The translations under genes were made by a program, and so were the position numbers. A stretch of DNA of 64,000 nucleotides from Tubulanus polymorphus (Eukaryota; Nemertea; Palaeonemertea; Tubulaniformes; Tubulanidae): the NCBI RefSeq assembly GCF_964204645.1, contig NC_134035.1, forward strand, positions 5,890,501-5,954,500, read 5' to 3'. Of this stretch, positions 30,137 to 45,189 are shown in pieces. Position 1 is the stretch's first letter, and every line of letters begins with the position of its first letter. A model generated the notes under the pieces. It was not told where the DNA came from, ran no database searches, and saw nothing but the letters and a program-made list of their open reading frames with translations.

Positions 30137-33039
30137 GAAAGAAAAAACGGTTAAAAAGTTTGAATTGTTGGCCTCATTGAAAACATGAAATAACCAGAAG
30201 CAATTACACCAAAAAGTTGGTTAGACATTTTTGTGAAACTGGGCTCTGGAAATGAATTTTTTCAATGACCTTTGCAAAACCCAATTAATCAGTTTTTACA
30301 AGAAATATCCGTCCCTATACAATACACTTAAGTCTTCGTCACCCCGCCGACTGTACCAGATCTTGACTGTTAGGTGCTGCCCCTATACATAACATTAGCA
30401 GGAAAAATGTGAACTAACTACATGTGGCAATATTCCGACTGTGGCATGCGAGTAGTTGATTACCCCGCATAATCCGTAAATCTAAAGGCGCATTATGCGC
30501 CTCTAGAGAGTTTCAGATTAAAAAAATTACCTAAAACACCATCAAAAAGAAAAGAGACCAGGAGGACCATTTATTCTGTTGGAAGGCAAACGTATGTTTC
30601 AGAGTAGAATAGCAGAAAATATAGATTCAGTTTTTAGATTGCAGTTCGAGCCTACAGTTATCATTTCTCACGCTCTCTAAAGCTCCGGTCCTGGGACACG
30701 TAACACAAGGGAGAAAACCCTTCGAAAAACTACAGCAATTCTGGATAATAAACAACCAAAACACAAAACTGAATTTTCTACGAATTCTAAAAAAAGTAAA
30801 ATATTTATTAAATCTTTCTACATAGAAAATATACAGAGTGTAACACAATTTTTTAGGTCCTCTTGTAATAGCAGCGGTATGTATGTAGAGATTTAACCTA
30901 TATACCATAGAGTAAGGATTAAAGATTGATTTTCCATTGTGAATGGTCACTTGAATGCTACGGGTGTCCTATGGTATATTACAGCTGTCCACGATAGCAG
31001 TCGACGGTCTTGAAGGGGTATCACACATGTAGGCCTATTCCGACCCATTCGCGTAAGTTGTTTACTTATTTTACTTGTAAATCATTATTACCGTTTGATA
31101 ATCTTTGGGCTATTCATATATTTGTTAATAAACTACAGAATCAAATTTTCCTAGTAGTGAGGCCTAATTCGTTTCGCCATTAGAAAACGTCCTATAACCT
31201 TTTGTCATATAGAAATAAATAGTTGAATTATCAACGGTAAAACAGTTGAGTTTCCTATCCGGATTGTCGGGCCGCCATAGTCCAATGAAAAATATATATT
31301 CTCTCTATTTGAACTGAAACAATACAAAAATACATAGACTTGATATCGATTACGTATGTGAAGTGGGCCGTAGAAAAGACACTCATACACAAAACATGAT
31401 TATAGGGAAAAGTAAGAATCCGAGGGGTTTATTTCGGTATTTCAGAATAACGTGCATACCCTTAAAACTTGACAGATAGGTTCTATCGTTTACTGGCTTA
31501 ATCACGATTAGGGTATTACAACATAGCTACGTAGCTAGGCGCGCTATCCTATCTAGAAAACATTCGTAAACGATGTCCACCGTTCATCGAGATTCCCTCG
31601 AACCGGAATCTTGAATGAAGCGGAATTCTCGTTTAAAACAGATGTATATGTAATGCACCGAATTCGAAATGCATACAATATTCTCATAGTTAACTCGAGT
31701 TAGATTATATTCTATAAGCTGCTTTAGTACTGGACGGAACTACACAACGGACCAGAAACCGGTTGGTCCTCGGTAAAGATTGCGACGCACGCAACATGTC
31801 TATTCTTATCAGCTGCTTTGAGTGGCCGGACGGAATGAGTATACATGTACACACGTATATGACTTTATTTAGCGGATAGTCTTCAGTTTTTAAGCGCACG
31901 TCACATATTGTGTGCCGCTGCTATCTGTTCTCTACAGATTTGTGTTTTTCGAGCCATTTTCTTAGTCGTTGCGACGGATGTGACGTGCCCTGTAACTGAT
32001 GGTCGACGGGCGCCAGAACTTGTACAGTGCTATTTAAACTCCTAGTTTTGACAGGTATCTGGTGAACTCCCTCTGTTTTTGTATGAGTTCCTCTTTTAGT
32101 AATTTGTACTCTTCTATTGAATATTGTTTCTTGTGACGCCTGGCAGATGATTGCTGAAATTTCGAAAAGAAAAATTACGGATTATGTATTTCAAAGAATA
32201 TCAAATAATATTTGAATTTAAGTCGCATTCGATATCTGCTGATCCGTTTACACAAAAAAAGAAGATATTTCTCAAACAAATTGACAATACAGCAGGTTGG
32301 CGCAATTTTGTCGCAAAAAAAATTGAAACGGCAATCAAAAAAACCGAATTACTTTTTAAAAAGCCAAGCAAACACGATCGCCATCTATTGGAATATTCAT
32401 AGTTTCCCATATTAAGACGTTTAAGGGTTAAACAAACATTTTTTGCCCGTTGGCTTTATTAGATAAACGGCAAACCTAGTAATAGTATTAATCAAAAACT
32501 ACTTCATCACATTAATATACCATATCATCATCGGTCATAAAATTGACAAAAGAAAAACAAGTACAAAGATAATGTAAACGGTCGTTAGACACGCGAGAGA
32601 CATCGTCACCTGAGGGAAATAAGACCGGCAGAGTTAACAGCGGGCAAAATCGGCGTATTTCCTGCGGAAACAAAAAATTATGTAAATTCTACCGACCATA
32701 CGTCTGACTTCGATTCCGACTTCAGAATCGAACCCCCTATTTCGTTCCTGTGTGACTTGTGGGAACCACATCGAGAGATTAAGAAAATGTGTCAACGGAT
32801 TTCAGAAGGTCCGTGGATCAGAGGGAAGGCGGACTGGGAGGGTAGACGCTTAAAGAGTTTGACATAAAACGAATATAGATGAGTTGCAGATTTTGAGAGG
32901 TGAATTTCGTTTCTAAATAAAGAGAAATCTAACGATAAACGAGAAAAGAGCGCATGCATAAACTATAGATAAATCAATTTTGTAACCTTCTCATCGAAAA
33001 GAAAGATCATTCATCGATGGTTTCAATAAACTGATTAGA

Positions 33040-33115
33040 ACTGTTACAGGTTTAGAGTAGAACTGTAGCTGGATATAGGTTTAAAGTAGAACTGTTGCTG
33101 GATACAGGTTTAAAG
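33040..33115. repeat. Short tandem repeat of about 33 bp
   Basis: AGAACTGTTACAGGTTTAGA-type units occur two to three times with substitutions. Confidence 0.6.
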
Positions 33116-36100
33116 TATAGCCGGTGAAGTTAAAAATTTTAAAGTGTTACTGCTACTTCTAAACGTTTTAGAATAAGATTTTGCGGTTAGATTCGGTTAG
33201 AAAAGTGTTCGACGCTATAGGCGACATTTCATTACGTGTGTTGGTGGCTGGAGCGTGCTCAGAGATGTCACGCCTCTGACAGGACAACCTCGCTTGCCAG
33301 GGAAACTTACAGAATCATCGTTATATTGAGAAAGACTTTTCCAATCAGACCTTTTTCAGTCCCACGACGGCTTCGGCTGGGTTAAAACTTGACTCAAGAC
33401 ATGAACTATCAACTCAAGACATGAAGACATCAACTGAAGAGCTGACTCTAAACTCACAGCTGTGGAACTGAGGTTTAAACAGAATAGTAAAGGTGCTTTG
33501 ATTTTGTGTTATTTTAGAAATATTTATCATAAATTTTCTTTCCAAGCTTGTATCATCGCTGGAATTGCGAAAATTTCAAAAATATCACCAGGGGGAGCTG
33601 GTTTTATAGAGAGGTTAGCTTTAACCTGATGCTATACGGATTAGATCTAACTTAAGACAGTTAAACTTCAGGTTCAAGTTAAATCTAATCTGCAAGTCGA
33701 CCGCTAAATTAGCGTACAGTATCTCCAGTAAAGTTTCGAGTTATCCCTGGCAAGTGGGTTTCGATGAACGACCTCTGATAAGCGATAACCGGATTGGTCG
33801 TACCTTTCTGAGACTAACATTGTGCTTCCTGGTCCCGGCGTGTGCTGATGAAGGTTTTAAGTTGTTGATGAAGTTGCGTGCGCATCTGTCTTCGTCTGTA
33901 ACAATTGAACGCTTATGACACAAGAGGTGGCTGATATCGGTTTTAAAATCTTTTTTTGGATATGAAGTTTTTTTTTCAATTTTATGCCCTATGCGTTTTA
34001 GTTTTTTTTTATACGTCATTTCTTTTGATCCTTCGGTTACTGCGTCTTGTTACCGTTAGTGCGTCCAAAACCTCTCAGTTTTCAATAAGAAGTTTATTTT
34101 AAAAGAACAACCACCAAAGAATATAGAAGACCCAAGAACCGGGTGACACTAGTGCATACGTCAGTTTCAATCATTCCCATTGGAACAAAATCGTGAATAA
34201 ATCTTTAATAGACTGAATGCCTTCCATCATCGGTGCATAGATAAAGACTTCATTTTTAGAGGTCATTGGCAAAATCAATGTCTTGGTCAAAATTCAAGAA
34301 CTATTCTCTTATTGCAGTTGTTTGAATCCTGTTTCCTTTAAGAATATATACTTGGACCAGGCGACTCGAGGAGCGGATCTGAAATGCTTGACAATTTCAC
34401 GATTCAATGCCCCCGACCTTGGAGCTTTACAATCATACAAATGTCAGGGGCTTCAAGGCTTCGACTCCAAGCAATGGATTGCGGTAACAAAATATGCGTA
34501 AGTAGCGTTGGGGAGCTAAATGAAACTAATATGACAATATCTAATGACCACTTCGAATATTCGACGTCCTCTGATCAAACGCCTATGGGGCAAACCTATA
34601 AACAGCTCCGAAAACCGAGGTGATGACGGGTAGAAGTGACCATTCATCGCGTACAGCTCAAAGAACGTACAGATATTCACGATGAATAATGGGACAACTT
34701 CATCGTTCCAAACGTAAGCAATATCAACTAAACCTGAGATTGAATGCTGCGAAGGTGGGGGGGGGGGGTATCGTTTTTCACGACCTGACGCCCGGCACTT
34801 AGGGCGTGCTTTTTATTCATCACTATATTCGCGATTCGTGGGTCAAATTCAAAATGGCGAACTTCATCAACATACACGGAAACGTCAAATGTCTTAAAAC
34901 TCGTCGAAGAGTCATAGGCAAAACACGCGATTGATATGCTTAGACACCAAGTTGAAAATACTATATTTCATTTAGCTATAAACGCCTCCTGGTGAACATA
35001 TATATGTACGGCTAAACTTTGTTTGACCTTGACCTTGATTGCAATGTTTAGTTACGTATAATAGGTTATCAGAGATGTACCATAGGAAAATCTCCAAAAA
35101 TAATCATTTGCCAATGACCTTTAAATCATATGCTGAAGGTTCCCCACAACCATCGTCAATGGTTACTGCGAGATTTGAGAATTTGAGAAATAAAATGCGA
35201 ACACACCTAGAATTAATAAAGATATTAAAGAAAATCAGAAAAATTAGATTTTTGAGCATTTTTGATAAAGAGAATTTGTCAATTTTTTTTTTCAAAAAGT
35301 GCATGCACTCGTTTTTATTGAAATCATGAATTTGTAGCACTTTCTTTGAAGATAGGCACTTCGTTTAAATAGGTATCTATGGAATTTGCTTAACCAAACG
35401 GTGGTCCATAAATTTTTAAAGTATAGAAATTAAGAATGACATTAAAGGCTCCTTTCACGTTCAGCAAGTTGTGAAGAAAACATAAATTATCTTTTCATAT
35501 TCTATAGAATATCATTATAGAAAATCAAAGTGGGCCATCTAAAAATAAACAGTTATCCTTTGAATAAAGCGTTTAAAAGGGAGCTTGTTTTTTATATTAC
35601 TTTAGAGCGTGTCGATTTTGTTCTGTCGGTCGGTAGGCAGGTGTAACTGTAGCTGTTTATTTCAGATCTCTCGACGACTTCATTCACTGACGCATTGTAA
35701 ACCCATAACCGCCGTACATATAAATAACTCTATTCCAATTCGATAAAAGACTCGTAATTCGTTGTCTACAGAAATCATTCACTGTTATTATATACTTTAT
35801 GTCGTGTTTATTGTCAAGATAATGTATAAGTTGGTGTACGTTTTTCAGGACATAGCGTAATATGCAATGTACAACATAAATACAACATAAAGTATGGAGT
35901 TTTAGTATGGAGTTTTAAAGTATTGAGTTTTTATGAATCCGTTTTTCATTGTCTTATGGAGAAATTAGTTTATCCAAATATGTTCTCGGAACATAACTTA
36001 CATGACATAAAACATGTTTACCACATAAATCAGTTTTATATTTTTGGCATTTAATAATGAACAATGATAACGAGGCTGAATCTTGCGAGACAGCTCAGTT

Positions 36101-36642
36101 CCCCTTGTATCATTACATTGGCGCTCTTCCAAAAAAGTTTTTCCACCGTTTTAGGTATTGCAGTCCACGTGGAATCATGGACTCTAAAACGAAGTCCATG
36201 ATTGAATTCAGCACTTGATTATCGTGTTTTGAAAATTCGTATATCTTTCAAATTCATGCATGAAAATATTCTAATTTTGGACCGAGGAATGAAAAGATCC
36301 TATGAAATAAAGGTGTTCTGATCGGTGGTATCTCAACTATCAGGAACAACAAGGCAGTTAAACCTTATAATCTTCATTGCATCCCGTAATGAGGATGTAA
36401 TAAACTAACAGGAAACCGCGCGCTTCAATCGACTAAAATGGAGTAGAAATGTTGAGACGAATGAAGTTAATTAAAGGGGGGCAGAAGCCGATGCAAACTA
36501 CCGCTACAGCTCTCTAAACTATTCACGGATCTTGGGAGGAAATTTTTTATTTTAAAACTAAAATTTGTTTCTAATTCATTAATATCGTCTTTTATAAATA
36601 AAGTTATATAAAGTGTGGTGGAAAGTGGCTGTAGAATTCTAT

Positions 36643-36652
36643 TTTATTTATT
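36643..36652 (-). terminator. Tandem polyadenylation signal for the CNBD2-like gene
   Basis: On the minus strand two overlapping AATAAA hexamers (AATAAATAAA) lie 15 to 24 bases after the TAA stop at 36667-36669. A 3' UTR this short is compact but plausible. Confidence 0.5.
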
Positions 36653-36666
36653 TGAAATATGGAAAA

Positions 36667-39600
36667 TTAGTCTTCCGAAAAATAAATACCTGTTTGTTCG
36701 CCTTCCGTATCAGACGGTTGACTAGCATGGCCTTCGGACATCGCCAATCTGTTCGATGATTTGCCATATCTGGAAATATGAGTGAAAGTCGACGATTTGA
36801 AAAATAACTCTGGAGAAAAAGATTTGGAACAGTTCCAAATGTCAAAATGCAACATTGAAAGTATTCCAGATGTTTTCATACCTTCCTAAAGTCCTTGATT
36901 TATCCCAGAATTCATTTAAACGACCAGAAGATGAATGATGGATGAAATTTATATGCGAAATTTTTATGTGATTATTTTATTTGTTTTAATTGCTAGAGGT
37001 GGTATTGGTGGACGCATCATGATCGGTGGAGTCCTTCGCTCGGAGAGTTATAACTAGAATTGGATTTAACCAGAACTTCAAGCTGATATTATGTGGACCA
37101 GTCATAAGGTAGATCGTGGTTGTTTATTTCTAACCTGTTGATCGGTGACCTGTCGTGATTTTCATCTTCTTCGCCATCAGAGAAAACCGGTCGTCTAAAC
37201 ATCACGTTATTAGGCTTCCGTTTTCTGATAACAACTTTCTTCCCGGGGGCAATTTTCATTGTTTCCTATACCACGTAAGAAAATGATATCAATTTCGTGA
37301 GGTTTAATGATTTGTTTTTTTTATGATTTGTTTTAAAAGAACAACGAAATACGTATTGCAGGAGAGATTTCTCAAATAGCGGCGTAAAAACCTAACGATG
37401 AAGCGGTTTCATTTTTCCAATTGCAGGGGCGGATTTAGAGTGGGGTCCAAGGGAGTCCTGAACCCCCCCCCCTAAGTTTGAAGGTCCCCCAAAAAGAAAT
37501 CCTAAGTGACATTTTTTTTCAATTAAGGTCAATATAAAACAAACAGAAGTGGTATTTTCTCGTGATGAATAAACGATGGTATTGTGATTGTGGTCGTGGT
37601 ATTGTGTATATTATGATTTATTTTGTGGATTTCATTGTTCAACTTTTTGCAGATCTCACCAAATTCTTCTCAAAATTATTGTCGAGTATATACCCCTGGC
37701 CGTTGGCCGTAAGAGCTATGACGTTATGCGTCTTGCATCGTCATAACAGTTACATTTCATGTGGTCCCTTTTTACTTCACTGGACCCGCACCCCTACAAA
37801 TATCCTAGATCCGCCCCTGAACTGTAGAATTAACGATAAGGAATTCGTAGAAGAATATTTGCCGACATGAGTTTAAAAAAACAAGATTCGTTAATCTTGA
37901 CTCATTCTAGAACGCACGTTTTAGATACGAAATGAACGTGACTCAAATGAATTCCTTCTTCGTAAATCTTTGGGCGGAGCAGAATTTCAACGAGAACTTA
38001 AGGTAAGAAGTATTCTTTGACAAAATATTTCAAACATTAATCTTTGACAGCACTTTGACAAACGTATGTTATAGGCCTATGACACATCACACGAAGGTAT
38101 CTGTATATAAACCATGGGAGTTTCGAAGTCTTCGATTTTTTATGGTGTTACATATTTTTGAAGCTTTGTTAGATTTTTGCCTATATGAAATATCAATACG
38201 TACATCTTTTTGGAACCTGCGCATTAGCACTACTTTCTTATCGGGATTATTTCCGCTGTGTTGCGTTTGGTAGGTGAATCTCGGTCTCGCGTGGAGCGGT
38301 TCGATTTTCTCTAGGACCTCGTGCCACTGTCTGATTCTGGCCTCCAGTTGCGATAGAGCCCGGTCACTCGTCTCCCAGTCGTCGACGTCCTCGCGGTCGC
38401 CGTTCACGTCGGTCAAGAACGCGTTACCAGTCGCCTGGTTCTGATCGTTATGACAGACCAGTGTGGTCAGTCGGGGTAGACTCAAATTATCGTCCCCCAA
38501 ATTATTAGCCCCGCTAGCCGCGTTTACCATATTACTCAACGCTGCCATTTTCAACCCCCAACTCACTGCCGCCGGGTTTTGGAATCCGAAATTTTTTCGT
38601 TTCGCCTCTCGACGAGCTTTCTCGCGCATTCGATTGCGATAAAATACGGTGCCGGGTCCGAACAGATCGATCAGAGGCCCCCTCTGCGGGGAGATCATTT
38701 CCAGATAGTTCGGTTTATCCTCTTTGGGCATGTGTTGTTTTTCTTTTTGAAAATGCGAGTCGGCTATCTTGTGCATTAAAGCGTTTAGTAAAGGTATATG
38801 TTTGTCGAAACGCATCGCTCGACTTTCAATTTTCACCTCGGCACTGTTTCGCATCGCTTCGACCGTCCACGGGTTTTTCCTGGATACGAGTCGTTCGAAG
38901 TTTTTCATGTCTAAACTATAAACCTCCGTAGCCTGCATACAATGCAGGGTTTGCATATACGTGGGCAGTTCCATACTCAGTTCCATATCACCTTCAATTT
39001 TGATAAATGAAAATTAGTATATATCGGTCTAATTAATTAGATTTTCTAAAAAGAATAATATCAGTGTTAGATAATAATTTAATGCTGATACCTATCACTT
39101 CTCGCGGGCCTATGACACATATTTCGTATATTTTTCGTCGGTGTTCGAGCGCCCCCTTGCGTCGTTTGAGAACCTCAGCGCTGGGTGGTCCCCTGATGAC
39201 GTCGGTTTGAACAGGAGCCAACGATTGCTTCTTTTTTGTTGAGCTGGAAACGACACCAAAAAAATAAACAGTTACAGGATCCACTTCCACAGTTGTGGCT
39301 CTTAGATTTGACATCAAGGGTGAAAATTCGCGACATTGTTTATTTCAAATAACTATCCTGTGATAAGGATAATGACTCATTGCATTGTTCAGTTTTGAAT
39401 TTGGGAAAAAATGATTATTGAAAAAAAAGAATGACTGACTTCAATAACTCTTCTAGTTCCTCGTTTCTTTCGGCGTTCACTTCAAAATCCTCAATCGGAT
39501 AGTACTGAGGATATTGAGTCTCGTGTTGAGTCGGGTCCATGATTACTTTCGATTGACCTCTGAAAATGATTACGAAACCATTTCAAATTCAAAATGAGAA

Positions 39601-42600
39601 ACGAACGTCTGACGTTCGAAAGGAGATTAGAACATCTTTTTAGCGCTCGAAAAAAACATGATTGTAATCAACTTTTTTAACTCGAATTACTGGACCCCGT
39701 TCCACACGATTGTGGGTTCTAAATGTGAGTCTAAAACATCGAAAATGAACTAATTTTGTGTATAACCTTAGAAACTTGCATTGCATGACCCCGTGCCACA
39801 AAGCTCTAAGTTTTATTTGACTCGCAACTGTCGAACTGGATCCTGAGTTCAAAGTTAACTCTCACTCACAACTGTGGAACGGGATCCTCAGATCAGAGTT
39901 AACTTTAACTCACAACTGTGGGACAGTGGGTCCTGAGTACAGAGTGATATCTAACTCACAACTGTGGAACTGGATCCTAAGTTCACAGTTAACTCCAACT
40001 CACAACTGTGGTGGGACTGTGGCCGGGTGCTGAGTACTGAGTTAACTCTCACTGGTTCCGGGTCTCAAACCTAAAATCAACTTTTTAGATGAATTTATTT
40101 ACCTTAATACGAAGTAGAGTCCAACAACTGGGTCGCCTTGTTTCACGATACAACCGTCGTATGGTATCTTCACTTTCACTAAACTCATCGCCATTTGTTT
40201 TTTAAACCGCTGTTGCCAGTTAGAGAAATACGGACACTCGGACACGAATGTGTTCCGTTCCTCGAACTCAGCCAGTTGAGCAGCTTTTAATGATCGGTTA
40301 TACAACTCGCGATCGACCACGACCAGATCGGTTGTCTCATCAGCGATGATCGATGCGTTTCGAACGCAATCTTTATTAATCAGCGCTAATTCTCCGAAAC
40401 TTTTTCCCGTATCTGATACATAAGAAAACCATTAGCAAAATATATTCAATGTCAAATCCGACGTTTCTAATCGTGTATATATTGTACATAGATTAAGTTC
40501 CGAAATTGATTTCAAGGTTGATCTCAATACGTGTTTATCAAATTTGTATTACTTGTATAATTTCATCTTTATTCTGATTCCTTCACGAATTATTCGAAAT
40601 AGGAATAGAATTCAATCATTTAAGTCCACCTTGTAAGTTTAAAGCAACTCTACAAGATTAACAAGATTAAAATCGATTTCTATTTGTCAAAAAATAGAAT
40701 ATGAAAATACAGCACGTCGTGTATTTTGATTTTAATCGTTTATTGTTTCTAATTTTTTTATAAATAAAAACACTTTATAAACTCGTTTTTAATCTTTGAA
40801 ATTCTGTGTATATTGATTGGGTTTAAACTTATTATCTATTCTCCACGAGTTTACGGGCTATTCTAACATTAAGTCCAGCTTGGATTTTAATTTTCAACGG
40901 ACATCGTTAGTAGACGTAGAGACATGAAATGCGATAATGTAAATTGCCGTTGAGATGTGCACCTACCCAATGGCGCGATATAATTGCCGAATTTTGATCG
41001 GTCAAGCGGTTTCTTTTTCTCTTCCTTTTTAAAGTCTTCGTCGCCTAGCAACTCGTCCCTTTCGTCGTCAGCCTCGTCGTCTACAGTTCCGGTTAGGTTA
41101 CCTTCATCCGCTAAAGCATTACTGATATATATAGCAACCTTCCCGCTCAGTATAATGTAGAAACTAGAAAATGATGTAGAAGAAAAAACTCGAATCAGCT
41201 AAGATTCCACAATACAAAAGTCTGAAATGTTTCATTGAGGAGCTAGTAGCTTATTCGATGTATTCTTACTAGTCTTCTTCGGGCATACGCTGGATGACTC
41301 GGTGGTCTAGTGGTTAGAGCACAGAGGTTTGCAAGATGAAATCCCACCACAACGCAAAAGTATAGCGGCTGATTCGGGTCACATTTATTTAAAAAAAATA
41401 TCTGACGTTCATGCTCCACCATTTTTAAAAAACATTTTTCACTTTTCGTTTTAACGCTACGTTGAGTCCAGTTTTTAATTCTAACGTGCTCTTTTTCGAA
41501 CGTCATCTTTTTCCGTTTTAATTAACGCGACGTTTAAAAAAGAGTGTAAAAATCAAGTGTCATATTTCCTTTTTTAATGTGGCCCGAATCAATCACCATA
41601 CAATAGCAAGTGTGAAATGCGTCCTTGAGAAAAAAATGTATTGAACTTTCAGGAATATTGTAGCATTCTGAAAATGATTTTACATTTTGGACTCATTTTT
41701 TGTTTTGCGGGATTTCATCGTATATCATTGTTACACGGTATCATACTAGACGGATTTTTTCATCAATACACAATGGTTATCTTATATAAACAACCACAAA
41801 TCAAACTGAAGCTGCTCCCAGCCCAACGGGTGATCATTTGGCCCAACTCCGTAGTTCAGGTTTACCGCTCAATCGATTAGCTACATACGAAACTATCGTA
41901 TCTACTGTTTTAGCTTATTGTCTCATCACTCTATACAGTGAAATTTCAACCGTGAAATTTGGAGCGATGTTTTTCCAAATGAGAAGATCATCATCTTTTA
42001 TCTTTCTCATTAAAAAGAGATTTCACTGGACTCAGGAAACTTAGAAGCATCCTTCGATATAGTAACGGTGCATGAGAGACTCATCGGTTCATCTTGATTG
42101 ATTTGCGTGAACCTCGACCTTCTATCTAAAAAACATAATTCCGATTAGCACCTCGGCGAAACAGTTTTCCGATTCTAAATGATGTGTTTGTGTTTATGTC
42201 AGTAAATACTTTGATTTAGTGACGATCTTAACGACCCGATAGAGACAGGCAGATCAGTACCGGGGTAGCTCCGCCGTTGTCTAGGATTCCGCAAAACAAA
42301 CTACGGGTGGTGATAAAACTCAGTGAACAAACACACATCATCGCAAGACACATTATTAACATTCCGATGCGATGCGATGGTGGTGAATATTCGAGCAATT
42401 TTATATCGTATTTATTCGCGTCATAAACACAGGTCGTGTCATCATGAACCTACCCCCGCACAGACAGGAATAGATTCAGACCGGATGAATTTTTAGGTTT
42501 ATCAGAGCGGCATGCCGTGCCATGTATAGTTGTGCCTTGAGTCAAAAAGTGTCGTTAATCTTAGACGGGTCGTTGTTACATAATCTATACACCTACGGGT

Positions 42601-45155
42601 TTCTAGGACTACCGGGTCTTAATAAGTCGTTTGATTAGCTATGCGGCTGAGGTGGTCCTGGTTTGCCATACAGCGAACAGGCCATCTTCTACTGTCTGGT
42701 TCAACATTTGAATTTATAGATAAGATTGAACTGAGTCTATACCGGTAGACCTGTACAATTCTCCGACTATTTTCCTAAATTCGTTGCCAAATATATGCCA
42801 AATATTTCTCAGCAATTAACACGCTTTCATACATCGTTATGCGTTAGAACTCCCCATGTTGCACGATAAAGCTTTAAAAGCTCAACGCATTAAAGCGATT
42901 ACTGATTTGGCCCATTTTTAACCGCAGGCCTACACGAAAACGACAATAACGAGGGCACTAGGAAAGCACTGCAGGGCAACTAATTAATTCTCACAGCGAA
43001 TATTTTCGGTTGAAATGACGCGAAAAACGAAAGTTTTGTTTAAGTTTCACCAGGTGTTTAAGTAGGACCAGCGTGTTACGCGATACGTGACTCTACGTCA
43101 CATTAAAGTTCTCACGCAACACACGCCAGCACGAACTGTAGAACTGTTGTAGAACTGTTGAAGTTTCTCATTTGACGAAACGTTTTCATTTAGGGCCGGG
43201 GTTAGAATGAATGCCGAACCCAATTTTTTTAAAATCGATTCCCTCAAGCCATTACAAAACTAAGTGCACATATAGCCAGAAGACTAGGTTTGATTGTTCG
43301 TACGAATGTTGAATGCGAGTTTCGACACCAGACTGTATCTCCGCGGTTCCCATCGGGGGTGCGCGTTATGGGGTTTCTATTCTTATTGAATAAATATGAA
43401 AGCATTTGAATTTATTAATGTGCATACCTAAGGATCAAACCTGGGTAGTCGTAGAGGTAGATCGACTTAGAATGTTTTAGTTACCAGCGCTCCAGTCAGC
43501 GACCAGTCAGATTGCAAACGTGCTCTAACAATGCCCTATCATATTCATGAATTAAAACATTGAAATAAGTCGTTTAAAAAGGATTCTTCGTTCGTTTCAA
43601 CTGCGCAACAAATGTCTGTTTGATTTGATTAATTATTTTTATTTAGAAAAATAGATATTTTGTACGGCAATTCTCTTCGCAAAGATCGATCCAAAAAGTA
43701 ATTCGTGGTGGGTGTTGCTTTGAAATGTAGACACTATGGTTGTATTAGTGTCGCTGTATTCTCCGTGGGCGAGTTTGATACTCAGTTTATATGATTCAGC
43801 CAGATTACTGATCGATCCGAGGGCGGAAATGAATGAACCGACGACTGAATAGGTGTAACTGGAAAATCTGATGGAAGGTTTTGTTTAACTCACTGATTGA
43901 TTAGTCAATATAGCAGCCGCTTGCACGCGGGGCCCTGTGTATGAATAGACGCCACCGCCACAGATTCATAGCAATAATCGTTCATCAACCGCTAGAATTA
44001 CGTAAAGCTATACTGTCTAATCCTAACGGAATTAATCTAATGCGCAATAACGATTTCCCTATAATCTTGTTAAATTTCTTTTAAAAAATTTAGTTAAGCC
44101 AGGTATATATAATGCAGCCTAGATCGTTCATATATTATCCAATAGGGTTAGTCTTGGGAAACGAAAACATCCGAACGACGTACAGCAAAACCAAAAATAT
44201 TGTGTATAATTCTTTTGGTTCTTTTTTACTCTGTTTTTTGCACACACGTAGTTAGTATCTTCGATTTGTCATAAAAGTCGTTCTCGTTACTTTGACAATC
44301 AACTACATACAAGTGTCGTAAAGACACTTCTGAGATTTCTCGGGACAACATGACAACTCGATTTGAAGGGCTTTATTTCACCGTCTTGGCATATATAGTC
44401 TTAATAACTAACTAGAAAGGTACCCAATGTTTGGTCCTTCGAACCAATAAGATTATTGAGGTATATTGGGAAATTCTTTTGAAATGTAAAACAACGAGAA
44501 TCACACAATGATAATGGCTCTGGAAAATATTTTCGGACTTTGTCTTTCATTATCATTGTGGGATTCTAGTTATTTTATCGTCGCAACACGGATAAAGTGT
44601 TTTATCAGTGGTGATCTTTTGAAATGTATACGTGACATCAACTTTTTCTATCAAAGGATTTTTGGCCAGCTATAACTTATGTTTCCACATCAAAGGTGAC
44701 ATCAAGAAATCTATGAATTTCACAAATTTTCAATTTATTTGGCGATTCCGCTATTTGCGGAACATTTTCACGAACGTCTCATATCGAATACTTACCAGTC
44801 GCCTTTCTCTCCTTGTTTTATAAGAACGAAGTCTCTTTCGACTCTTTTGAACAAACAGTTTCTTATGATATCGATCAGAATATCTGAAGGAAGAAAAATA
44901 TAGACGGATCACCAATTATTATATCTAAACTTGTCAATGGCAATTATTTAGCTTTTTGTCACGGTATGAATATCGGCACCAAAAGCTATTATTGATACCC
45001 TCATTATGCGCTCACAGGAATTCCGGTGAAGTTGAACTCAAGTTGACCACTAATTAGTCTCGCAGAGTTATTTTTAGCGTTTCGACGAATTTAAACACCG
45101 ATCAAAAAACGTCCACCTTACAATAGACCTTATAGTCGTATTCGACGAGTCAATA

Positions 45156-45189
<34 letters not shown>

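Larger units (their letters stand above)
29546..36642. other. Intergenic region between convergent genes
   Basis: No gene is supported here. It holds a fold-back element (29762-30136), a MITE fragment (30145-30248), a short tandem repeat (33040-33115), a G tract near 34757 and otherwise AT-rich sequence with many stops on both strands. The largest reading frames have no recognisable motif. Confidence 0.6.

Noticed and set aside
29717-30154. 145-codon plus-strand frame
   Set aside because: It is the GC-rich fold-back element read through; the peptide simply repeats the inverted arms.
33741-34019. 92-codon basic minus-strand frame in the intergenic region
   Set aside because: No recognisable motif, no splice or polyadenylation context; basic composition comes from an A/T-rich tract.
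37890-38000. Extra CNBD2-like exon in the intron between exons 7 and 8
   Set aside because: The minus strand has a short open stretch but no acceptor/donor pair in phase, and exon 7 joins exon 8 in phase 0 without it.
41290-41360. Functional tRNA gene
   Set aside because: The A box is good, but B box, anticodon arm and acceptor stem do not fold; better explained as a SINE head.
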